Shown here piece after piece: positions 1-5,088 of a stretch of DNA of 5,758 nucleotides (position 1 is the first letter of the stretch; each line of letters begins with the position of its first letter). The notes beneath the pieces are model-generated. The model was not told where the DNA came from, did not search any database, and was given only the letters and a program-made list of their open reading frames with translations. The position numbers were made by a program, and so were the translations under genes. The stretch is from CAYSCX01 sp964429575. Lineage in GTDB: Bacteria > Desulfobacterota > Binatia > Binatales > Binataceae. The DNA lies in NCBI GenBank assembly GCA_964429575.1, contig CAYSCX010000088.1:1-5758 (forward strand), in the 5' to 3' direction.

Positions 1-52
1 CTTGCGGCACCGGATCCTAAGTCCGGCGCGTCTGCCATTCCGCCACTCTCGC
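1..52 (-). tRNA. tRNA-Leu(UAG), 5' part, truncated by window edge
   Basis: Read on the minus strand from position 52, the sequence begins GCGAGAG (5' acceptor strand), then a D arm (GCGGAATGGCAGACGC) containing the conserved GG. The anticodon arm follows, with CCGGA/TCCGG stems at 22-26 and 10-14 enclosing the loop CTTAGGA. The anticodon is TAG at 17-19, which reads leucine CUA codons. The start of a long variable arm (GCCGCAAG), as expected for class II tRNA-Leu, reaches the window edge. Roughly 33 nt (rest of the variable arm, T arm, 3' acceptor strand) lie outside, so whether the gene is complete cannot be judged. The integrase stop codon is 35 bp upstream on the same strand, which makes this tRNA the likely attachment locus. 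Confidence 0.9.
10..26. other. Candidate attachment core at the tRNA anticodon arm
   Basis: The anticodon stem-loop is a 5-bp perfect inverted repeat with a 7-nt loop, a symmetry that tyrosine integrases of tRNA-targeting elements commonly use for crossover (family knowledge). The adjacent integrase gene makes this the likeliest core site in the window. No second copy of this sequence was found elsewhere in the window, so the partner att site must lie outside it. The assignment is inference from position only. Confidence 0.3.
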
Positions 53-87
53 ACAAGGGGAAAAGCTGCCGTAATTCGCGGGTTTTT

Positions 88-1449
88 TCAACTGGCGTGG
101 GCGTCATTACCGGTCTTTAGGGGGCTGACTTTTGCGGTACTTTTGCTGTTCTGGCTGGCGGTGGCCTCGGCGGCGTGAAAATTCTCCAGCTTGGCGGCCG
201 CCTCTTGGAGCATCGTGGCATCCACGATCGCGTAGCGCCTATAGACGGCTTCGGTTTTGTGGCCCGTGAGCTTCATCGCTGCGCTGCGCGAGACGCCGCT
301 GCGCTCAAAATTTCGAACGGCCGTCCGGCGCATGTCGTGAACGAGCTTTCCGGGCACGCCAGCATCATCGCAAGCTGTCGCCCATGCGCCGCGGAAATCG
401 CGGATCGGACTGCCGTCGGGATGCACGAAAACCCAAGGTATCACGGCGCTCAGGCGGCGCTCGATGGCCTTCACGCGCTCCCGCTGTTCGTCGAACACGG
501 AGCGCAGGTCGGACGAGAGCGGGAACTCGCGGCCTTCGGAGTTTTTCGATTCTCCGGGATCGAGCCTCAGCCATCCGGCGTCGAAGTCAACGTGCCGCCA
601 CTGACGCGTGAGCAGCTCGCTCTTGGTTCGCCAGCCCGTGATGTAGGCGACGGTCGCAACCGGCCTGAGATAGTGGGGCAGATGGCGCAGTACCGCGCGG
701 AATTGCTCGGGCTCAAAGAACCCTTTTCGCACGTTGTCTACTTTCAGCATCGCGAACTCCGGTCGCGTCCCAACCTTGCCCGCCCGAGCGCCGAGCCGAA
801 GCCCGCGGCGCAGCATCGCCAGCTCGTAGTTCACGGTGCTCGCCTTGGCGCCTTCGCCGAGGCGGTGCGCTTGGTAGCGCGTGATCAAGTCGGAGGTGAT
901 GTCGCGCGCCTTGCGCTCCGCGCGGAAGAACTCCCGCAAGTGCGCGCCGGCCTGAATTACGCGATCGACGCTCTTGCGCGAGTTGGCGAGGTAATCGGCC
1001 GCCACCATGTCGAGCAGATCAGCGAGCGTGGTCTTGTCGAGCTGGGGGCCAACCGGTTTGCCAGCGGCGGAGTCGGCGATACGTGCCTTCAAGAGCCTGA
1101 CGGCGTCGGCGCGGTTTTGAGTATGGGCGTTCTGGGTAATCCTCTCTCCGTGGACGAAGTAGCAGATCCACCAGGTCGACGCGTGCTTGAGCGCACCGTT
1201 GCGATCGCGGTAGCCGGGCTGGAAGACTCGGCCCATTCCCCGCAACCTGCCCGACTGGCTCCGCGGCCCTTTGGCTTGGACGCTCGTCGGCGTCACGGCG
1301 AGCGGTTGCTTTGGATCGATTGCGTCGACCTCGCGTTCGGGCGGCTGCGCTATTTTCTCGGGAAATGCCTGCGCCAGCTGTGGATCAAGCTTTCGCAGCT
1401 TGTCGACGGCGTTGCGATACGCGCGTTCCATCTCTTCACGGGATTTCAC
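88..1449 (-). CDS. Tyrosine recombinase / site-specific integrase
   Basis: This 453-aa protein should catalyse integration and excision of the element by DNA strand exchange through a 3'-phosphotyrosine intermediate. Residues 72-125 (MGRVFQPG, WWICYFVHG) resemble an integrase arm-binding domain. Residues 139-235 form the helical core-binding (SAM-like) domain, and 245-420 the catalytic domain. The catalytic set is complete: Arg274 (TGWR), Lys302 (ESKN), His371 and Arg374 (HDMR), His397 (LTGH) and the nucleophile Tyr406, nine residues after His397. The first 70 residues are an extra charged, helical and Pro-rich extension, because many relatives begin near the MGRV motif. The GTG start at 1449 is supported by a strong GGAGG six bases upstream and by a 4-bp GTGA overlap with the RHH gene stop. 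The stop codon lies 35 bp from the 5' end of tRNA-Leu, the presumed target. Confidence 0.95.
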   Translation of the reverse strand: MKSREEMERAYRNAVDKLRKLDPQLAQAFPEKIAQPPEREVDAIDPKQPLAVTPTSVQAKGPRSQSGRLRGMGRVFQPGYRDRNGALKHASTWWICYFVHGERITQNAHTQNRADAVRLLKARIADSAAGKPVGPQLDKTTLADLLDMVAADYLANSRKSVDRVIQAGAHLREFFRAERKARDITSDLITRYQAHRLGEGAKASTVNYELAMLRRGLRLGARAGKVGTRPEFAMLKVDNVRKGFFEPEQFRAVLRHLPHYLRPVATVAYITGWRTKSELLTRQWRHVDFDAGWLRLDPGESKNSEGREFPLSSDLRSVFDEQRERVKAIERRLSAVIPWVFVHPDGSPIRDFRGAWATACDDAGVPGKLVHDMRRTAVRNFERSGVSRSAAMKLTGHKTEAVYRRYAIVDATMLQEAAAKLENFHAAEATASQNSKSTAKVSPLKTGNDAHAS

Positions 1450-1634
1450 GATTTCCCTCCCCGGCGAGCCTTGGTCGGCCGCCTCAAGTACGTCTCGATC
1501 GCTTCGCGCACGAGCTCGGCGATCGCCACATGCCGGTCGAGTGCGGCGATGGCGAGCCTACGGTGCAGTTTCTCCGGCAACGCCATCGACGTCACGATCA
1601 TGCCCTCGCGGGTGCGGGCTCTGCGCTTCTTCAT
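1446..1634 (-). CDS. Small ribbon-helix-helix (CopG/Arc-like) DNA-binding protein
   Basis: This 62-aa basic protein has the ribbon-helix-helix layout. A short beta-strand around residues 12-19 (MIVTSMAL) is followed by Pro-Glu opening helix 1 (20-33), a turn, and helix 2 (35-50, AIAELVREAIETYL), then a basic tail. Such proteins dimerise and place the paired strands in the major groove. They usually act as repressors, antitoxins or accessory excision factors. The gene overlaps the integrase start by 4 bp (GTGA), so translation is probably coupled and control of integrase is the simplest role (inference). The start is uncertain. ATG 1634 has AAGGA directly against it, ATG 1601 has GAGGG one base away, and GTG 1595 has that same GAGGG at a good 7-base spacing. 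The true protein could therefore be 49-62 aa. No toxin gene sits beside it. Confidence 0.75.
   Translation of the reverse strand: MKKRRARTREGMIVTSMALPEKLHRRLAIAALDRHVAIAELVREAIETYLRRPTKARRGGKS
1455..1462 (-). promoter_or_regulatory. Strong ribosome binding site of the integrase gene
   Basis: GGGGAGGG on the minus strand contains GGAGG at 1456-1460, six bases before the GTG at 1449. It lies inside the 3' end of the RHH coding sequence, and it decides the GTG start over the internal ATG at 1236. Confidence 0.75.
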
Positions 1635-1646
1635 TCCTTAGACGAT

Positions 1647-1652
1647 ACTATA
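1647..1652 (-). promoter_or_regulatory. Possible -10 element upstream of the RHH-integrase pair
   Basis: TATAGT lies in the 41-bp gap between the HTH gene stop and the RHH start. A TGGACA at 1665-1670 resembles a -35 box but sits only 12 bp upstream, too close for a standard sigma-70 promoter. If used, transcription would start about 6 nt from ATG 1634, giving a nearly leaderless mRNA. Weak evidence. Confidence 0.25.
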
Positions 1653-1675
1653 GCGCCGGAGAACTGTCCACCGCG

Positions 1676-2074
1676 TCAGGGCCGTTGGGTTTCGCGCCAG
1701 CGCCTGAGCGCGGCCTCGCTGCAGACGATTGACTTGCGCGAGGTTCGGCGGACGAACGGCAATTTCTTGGAATTCCTGAATACCCAGCGCCGATTCTGCC
1801 CGAGTTGGCGCGCGATCTCGTCCGCGTCGAGGGTCCGATCGGTCGCACTCTGGTCTGAGCGACGCACTGGCTGCGATTTGGCGGCCGCGAATAGTGCTTC
1901 GGCAAGCGCGGTTTGGACGATCGCGCAACGGACGGCGAGCGCAGCGAACGTTTCTAGCGATAAACCAGCTGCGCTGCTAGGATCGGCTGCGACTTCCTCG
2001 AGCGACGGAACCACCGGGAGGGCGGCTGCCTGGGCGTGTCGGTCCGTCACGTAGTTGCCGTCTCCGTTGCGCAC
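1676..2074 (-). CDS. Helix-turn-helix (excisionase/AlpA-like) DNA-binding protein
   Basis: This 132-aa protein has an N-terminal Ala/Leu-rich helical part (about 23-67, LEEVAADP through LAEALFAAA) that may dimerise. A basic linker follows, then a C-terminal HTH of the HTH_17/excisionase type at 82-128: LDADEIARQLG is the first helix pair, NRRWVFRNSKK the recognition helix, and IVCSEAALRRWRE the closing helix of the wing region. It is probably a recombination directionality factor or a regulator of the downstream RHH and integrase genes on the same strand (inference from position and fold). The RHH gene starts 41 bp downstream. The start is ambiguous: GTG 2074 has GAGGA 13 bases away, while GTG 2050 has GGAG 11 bases away; an in-frame stop upstream excludes a much longer form. 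It lacks the long linear arrangement of a phage CI repressor and has no catalytic domain. Confidence 0.8.
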   Translation of the reverse strand: MRNGDGNYVTDRHAQAAALPVVPSLEEVAADPSSAAGLSLETFAALAVRCAIVQTALAEALFAAAKSQPVRRSDQSATDRTLDADEIARQLGQNRRWVFRNSKKLPFVRRTSRKSIVCSEAALRRWRETQRP

Positions 2075-2094
2075 GTCCGTTTCTAGTTCCTCAC

Positions 2095-2112
2095 ATCGCG
2101 AAGAACCGCGAT
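2095..2112. repeat. Inverted repeat ATCGCG-N6-CGCGAT just upstream of the HTH gene
   Basis: Perfect 6-bp arms with a 6-nt spacer. On the minus strand it lies two bases before the GAGGA that would serve the GTG at 2074. It could be an operator for the HTH or RHH protein, or an RNA hairpin in the leader that affects ribosome access. The right arm overlaps the 8-bp palindrome GCGATCGC (2108-2115). Confidence 0.5.
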
Positions 2113-2204
2113 CGCATCGGCATTCGAGGTTTCATCGTCTCGGCGCACATCATCCATCGCAATGCGAGAACGGCTGCACGCTGGGCCGCGTGCCGCGCTT
2201 CGCA

Positions 2205-2214
2205 ATCGCGCGAT
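2205..2214. repeat. 10-bp palindrome ATCGCGCGAT
   Basis: A perfect palindrome built from the same ATCGCG half-site as the inverted repeat at 2095-2112, about 100 bp further upstream. It could be a second operator site, although CG-rich palindromes arise easily in GC-rich DNA. Confidence 0.4.
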
Positions 2215-2218
2215 GCAC

Positions 2219-2231
2219 TCGTGGTTCACGA
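2219..2231. repeat. Short inverted repeat TCGTG-GTT-CACGA
   Basis: Five-base perfect arms with a three-base spacer in the inter-module spacer. The half-site resembles the CGTGGAA units at 2294-2309, so it may belong to the same binding-site family. Small enough to be chance. Confidence 0.3.
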
Positions 2232-2293
2232 CGCAAACGTCCTTGAAATGTCGAGGGTTTTCGCCGGCGCGGGCGGTGAAAACAATCGGCTGA

Positions 2294-2309
2294 TTCCACG
2301 CGTTCCACG
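2294..2309. repeat. Direct repeat of TTCCACG (CGTGGAA) with 9-bp period
   Basis: Two perfect 7-bp copies, at 2294-2300 and 2303-2309, are separated by CG. Directly repeated short sites next to a replication protein gene can be initiator-binding iterons, but two copies are fewer than usual. A transcription-factor site is equally possible. Confidence 0.35.
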
Positions 2310-2323
2310 ACTTCCGTTTTCAG

Positions 2324-2348
2324 ACGTACGCGCGCACGCGCGCGCATA
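2324..2348. other. 25-bp alternating purine-pyrimidine tract (Z-DNA-prone)
   Basis: From 2324 to 2348 purines and pyrimidines alternate without a break and the tract is mostly CG/CA steps, the classical pattern that can flip to left-handed Z-DNA under negative supercoiling. It lies about 50 bp downstream of the primase stop in noncoding DNA. Confidence 0.6.
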
Positions 2349-2365
2349 ACGCTTGAAATGCAAGT

Positions 2366-2380
2366 CCGCGGAATGCGCGG
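2366..2380. repeat. Small GC hairpin after the primase gene, not a clear terminator
   Basis: CCGCG-N5-CGCGG forms a 5-bp stem with a 5-nt loop, 18 bp past the primase stop. No T tract follows on the minus strand, so intrinsic termination is doubtful. Confidence 0.25.
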
Positions 2381-2398
2381 CATGGATGTGATGGTTTG

Positions 2399-4768
2399 TC
2401 ATTTAATTCTGAGTCCGAACAAGCCCCGACCGACGGCGAGTCTCCCGGCTCTGAAGCCTTTGTCTTGAAGCGTTTCGGTCAGAGAGTTCTGCGTACCGGG
2501 CCATTCATTCGCGGATTCGCACCATGATTTCCATGATGCGAACAGCTCTTTCGAGGTCGTGAACACCGTGCCGTCGAGCTCAACGCATTCGTCGAGCCAC
2601 CTGGTTATTACGTCCTGCTCTTCGAGGTAGCGGTCGGTCGCGGCGCACACCTCGTCCGGTGGATTCAGGCCGATGCGCTGCCACTCAAGGCATCCCTCGA
2701 TAGCCCAGCGAAGAATCGATGGTGCTTCCGCGCGCAACTTCGCGCCAAGGTCTTGGTCGCGCTTCTCCTTCGGAATCACCACGGTGAACGGAATTAGATG
2801 TAGCCGCCGCCGCATGGCTTCGTCGACGTTGCGCAGGCCCGGCTTATGGTTACCCGCGATGAACGGCTTAAACTGCGGCGTGAATTGAAAGAAGTCGCCT
2901 CGCATGAATCGAGCTGACACGCGGTCACCACCTGTCAACTCTTTGAGGCGACTCTCGTGCCAGGTGCGTCCACGGCCGATTTCAGTTGCGGTCACGAGAC
3001 GAGCGCCCATGAGGTTCGCGATTTCCGTTGGGTGGCGTTCGATTCGCGACACCAGGAAAGTCTCGGCCGGCACCGCACGCGCGTAGTCACCCATCATGTC
3101 GGCTATGGTCTTAACAAAGGTTGTTTTGCCGTTGGCGCCGGTCCCGTGCGCGAAGAAGATTGCAGCCTCGCTGGTGACGCCGGTGAGCGAATAGCCCGCG
3201 ACGCGTTGCAAGTACTCGGTCAGCGCGGCGGTCTCGGCGGGATTGTCACGGCGCGTGATTTCGGCAAGGAACGTCAACCAGCGCGGACAGTGGGCAGCTG
3301 CGGCAGGCGCGACTTCCGTGGATTTGGTCGCGTAGTCTTTGCGACGGTTGGCGCGCAGCTCGCCGGTGCGAAGATCGACTGCGCCGCCCGGCGCGTTTAG
3401 GAGCCATAGATCCGCGTCAAAAATATCGGGCGGCAAAACGATGCGCGGATCCGAGCGTGCGAGCTTGACCACCGCCGCGACTGTACGCGCCGCGCTCAAC
3501 TGCGCCTTCATGCGCCGTTTCGCCGTGGCCGCAGCGGACCGGCAGACTACGCGCGAATGATCGAAAACACGCAGAATTTGATCGGGCACCCATGCGGCAC
3601 CGTTCCACGCGTACCACTTGTTGTACGCGGGCACGTGGCGCAGGTCGTCGCCGTAGCGTGCGGCGAATTCGAGCGCGAGCGCGTCTTCTGAGAAGGCGAC
3701 AGATTTAGTCTGCACCGTTTCTGCGCTGCCATCGCCGTTCCTGAACTCGGCCCGGTCGGGCTGCTTGATTACGTTGGCAATGATGGCGTCGAGTTCAGCG
3801 CGCGCCATCGGCGGCCGGCAGCGGTCGCGGTTGGTCGCTTCGATGGCCGCGCGAATCGCCGACTCCGGCAGCCTCTTGGCTCTTAGTGATCGGCCCAGCT
3901 TGTATAGCCAAGAGTTACGACCCTCGCCCTCGACGATAAAATCATCCGGCAGCTTGAAGCTCCCGCCGTTCTGGTTGCCGTGCTGCCCGGCTCTTATTGA
4001 GTTGACCAACCACTCGGGCATCGCCGACGGCGGAAGGGTGTCCGAGAGTTCATAGCCGGCCATCCAGATGTAGCGGCGCTTCGTTTTGGATCCGACGCCG
4101 ACGACCAGGCCGCCTTCGGTTCTGATGTCGAGTCCGCGAGCGAAGCGTACGGCGTTCCCGACGCTCGCCTCGAAGCGGAAGTAGTAGTGCGCGCCGCCGG
4201 AACCGGTGGTGGCTACTGGCGTGATGGGCAATTCGCCGTGTTTCAATTCGAGTTCTCGCAGCGTCTCACGTCCGATATCACCGTCAACATCGAGAACCGT
4301 CAGGCCCGATTTCTCGCCGCACGCGACGCCGATATTTGCCCCCGGATTGGTGTGCCACCAATCTCGGATAACACCCTCATCCGTCGCGGCGTCGGCCTGC
4401 CATCCTTTGTTTCGGGGATGCTTGCCCGCGCTGGAACAACCGAGCTTGCCGCAACTGCATTCACCGTCAGACTCGATGTGATGCACGGGAAATACGGGGA
4501 TGCCCCGTCGCGCGTAGGCCAGGGCGTAGGCCCGCTTGGGCGCTGCCCTTAACTGCGTTGCGGGGACTGCCGGCTCAGCGGCAGTTTCGGAAGTCGGCGG
4601 AAACAGGTCAACGGTTTTGCAGCCGCATAAAGCACCGAATGCCGTGCTATTGCCGTTGGCCCAATCTCGCCCCCGCACGATTTCGCCGGGATGATGCGCG
4701 CACGTCGCCCGCGAAGTTTCGCGCGATTCATTGATCCACGTTTTGCCGGGTAAGGATGGGGTGCTCAT
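2399..4768 (-). CDS. Primase-helicase replication protein (prim-pol domain plus D5/P4-type SF3 helicase)
   Basis: This 789-aa protein should start replication of the element by making primers and unwinding DNA. Residues 78-255 are a bifunctional primase/polymerase domain. A zinc-stem insert has Cys104, Cys106, Cys111 and His117 (GKHP); the metal-binding acids are Asp160 and Asp162 (LDVDGD); the His194 motif is GGAHYYF; the third motif is LDIR with Asp214 and Arg216. Residues 365-520 match a D5-type N-terminal helicase region. Residues 535-665 are the SF3 ATPase: Walker A GTGANGKTT with Lys548, Walker B VTATE with Glu596, B' LKELTGGD, sensor GNHKP with Asn640, and the Arg-rich MRRRL near 652-656. 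A C-terminal winged-helix-like part (715-789) follows. All key motifs are present, so it looks intact. The ATG overlaps the AlpA-like gene stop by 4 bp (ATGA) and lacks a good ribosome binding site, pointing to translational coupling. The first 75 residues are an extra segment with Cys23, His25, His26, Cys48 and Cys50. Confidence 0.95.
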   Translation of the reverse strand: MSTPSLPGKTWINESRETSRATCAHHPGEIVRGRDWANGNSTAFGALCGCKTVDLFPPTSETAAEPAVPATQLRAAPKRAYALAYARRGIPVFPVHHIESDGECSCGKLGCSSAGKHPRNKGWQADAATDEGVIRDWWHTNPGANIGVACGEKSGLTVLDVDGDIGRETLRELELKHGELPITPVATTGSGGAHYYFRFEASVGNAVRFARGLDIRTEGGLVVGVGSKTKRRYIWMAGYELSDTLPPSAMPEWLVNSIRAGQHGNQNGGSFKLPDDFIVEGEGRNSWLYKLGRSLRAKRLPESAIRAAIEATNRDRCRPPMARAELDAIIANVIKQPDRAEFRNGDGSAETVQTKSVAFSEDALALEFAARYGDDLRHVPAYNKWYAWNGAAWVPDQILRVFDHSRVVCRSAAATAKRRMKAQLSAARTVAAVVKLARSDPRIVLPPDIFDADLWLLNAPGGAVDLRTGELRANRRKDYATKSTEVAPAAAAHCPRWLTFLAEITRRDNPAETAALTEYLQRVAGYSLTGVTSEAAIFFAHGTGANGKTTFVKTIADMMGDYARAVPAETFLVSRIERHPTEIANLMGARLVTATEIGRGRTWHESRLKELTGGDRVSARFMRGDFFQFTPQFKPFIAGNHKPGLRNVDEAMRRRLHLIPFTVVIPKEKRDQDLGAKLRAEAPSILRWAIEGCLEWQRIGLNPPDEVCAATDRYLEEQDVITRWLDECVELDGTVFTTSKELFASWKSWCESANEWPGTQNSLTETLQDKGFRAGRLAVGRGLFGLRIK

Positions 4769-4977
4769 CGCCGACTGCGTCGTTCAGCCGCCGGAACGAC
4801 CGCGCGCTCGCTAACAAACCGTTCGAGGTCCCGCCGGCGATATCGCACACCGCGTGATTTGCCGAGCCTTATGTACACGGGGCGCTGCCGAAGGTGTCGC
4901 CACGCCTCAAGTTGGCGTACAGGAATTTTTAGGAACGCGGCCGCTTCGATCGCTGTAAGCAAATTTTGTTCATCCAC
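4765..4977 (-). CDS. AlpA/excisionase-like small helix-turn-helix protein
   Basis: From GTG 4977 this gives a 70-aa protein with a single HTH_17/MerR-like domain. LLTAIEAAAFLKIP is the first helix and turn, VRQLEAWRHLRQ the recognition helix, VYIRLGKSRGVRYRRRDLERFV the wing and closing helix, and an Arg-rich tail ends it. Proteins of this type control excision or early genes in P4-like satellites and integrative islands (family knowledge). It is the first gene of a pair with the primase-helicase, with a 4-bp ATGA overlap, so it probably regulates or is co-made with replication (inference). Start choice: GGAGG at 4985-4989 stands seven bases before GTG 4977. The longer 81-aa form from GTG 5010 lacks a clear site, and its extra 11 residues fall outside the domain. 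Confidence 0.85.
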   Translation of the reverse strand: MDEQNLLTAIEAAAFLKIPVRQLEAWRHLRQRPVYIRLGKSRGVRYRRRDLERFVSERAVVPAAERRSRR

Positions 4978-4984
4978 CTCCGGT

Positions 4985-4989
4985 CCTCC
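4985..4989 (-). promoter_or_regulatory. Strong ribosome binding site deciding the AlpA-like gene start
   Basis: GGAGG on the minus strand, seven bases before GTG 4977. It would lie inside the coding region if the upstream GTG at 5010 were used, which argues for the shorter protein. Confidence 0.65.
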
Positions 4990-5010
4990 GTGAGACGCGT
5001 GCGCGTCCAC

Positions 5011-5088
5011 GGGTGCTAGCGTAGGCCCCGCGTGACTCCACGAATAATGGAGAAAAACGGATTTTGGCAGGAAGCGGGTATGAACCGG
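5011..5088. promoter_or_regulatory. Short spacer upstream of the AlpA-like/primase pair, probable promoter site
   Basis: The gap between the stop of the 220-aa gene and the AlpA-like gene is A/T-richer than its surroundings. A 5-bp inverted repeat, CTCCA-N7-TGGAG at 5036-5052, could be an operator. A CATTAT in that region resembles a -10 box on the minus strand, but no matching -35 box was found. Placing a promoter here is inference from gene layout. Confidence 0.3.

Larger units (their letters stand above)
2075..2398. other. 324-bp spacer between the replication and integration modules; candidate control region or origin
   Basis: No convincing gene is seen here. It separates the primase stop from the start of the HTH-RHH-integrase group, so it should hold that group's promoter. 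It contains an inverted repeat next to the HTH gene (2095-2112), a 10-bp palindrome (2205-2214), a TCGTG/CACGA inverted repeat (2219-2231), a CGTGGAA direct repeat (2294-2309), a 25-bp alternating purine-pyrimidine tract (2324-2348), a small hairpin (2366-2380) and a 9-bp direct repeat CTTGAAATG (2242-2250 and 2352-2360). A 77-codon minus-strand reading frame at 2150-2383 has no ribosome binding site and an Arg-rich, low-complexity product, so it is not called. No clear sigma-70 promoter was found. Satellite elements encoding their own primase often keep the origin close by, so an origin is plausible but unproven. Confidence 0.45.

Noticed and set aside
70..88. Possible terminator at the end of the integrase gene (T run at 83-88 on the plus strand)
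   Set aside because: The T run is on the plus strand, while the gene is on the minus strand, and the preceding stem is only about 3 bp.
53..91. Possible promoter for tRNA-Leu, with TTGAAA at 86-91 on the minus strand
   Set aside because: No acceptable -10 box follows at 16-19 bp spacing, so only a lone -35-like hexamer remains.
1446..1634. RHH protein as antitoxin of a toxin-antitoxin pair
   Set aside because: The gene it overlaps is the integrase and the gene on its other side is an HTH protein. No RelE/ParE-like or other toxin is adjacent.
175..1641. A 488-codon open frame on the plus strand covering the integrase and RHH genes
   Set aside because: Its codons are exact antisense of the integrase codons, so it stays open because TTA, CTA and TCA are rare in this GC-rich gene. 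The minus-strand product has a full set of integrase catalytic residues, while this one has no recognisable domain.
1311..2054. A 247-codon open frame on the plus strand
   Set aside because: It runs antisense across three minus-strand genes that have recognisable folds; its product is low-complexity with no family features.
2150..2383. A 77-codon minus-strand frame in the inter-module spacer
   Set aside because: No ribosome binding site, an Arg-rich product translated from repeat-like DNA, and no domain. It cannot be excluded fully, so the spacer is described instead.
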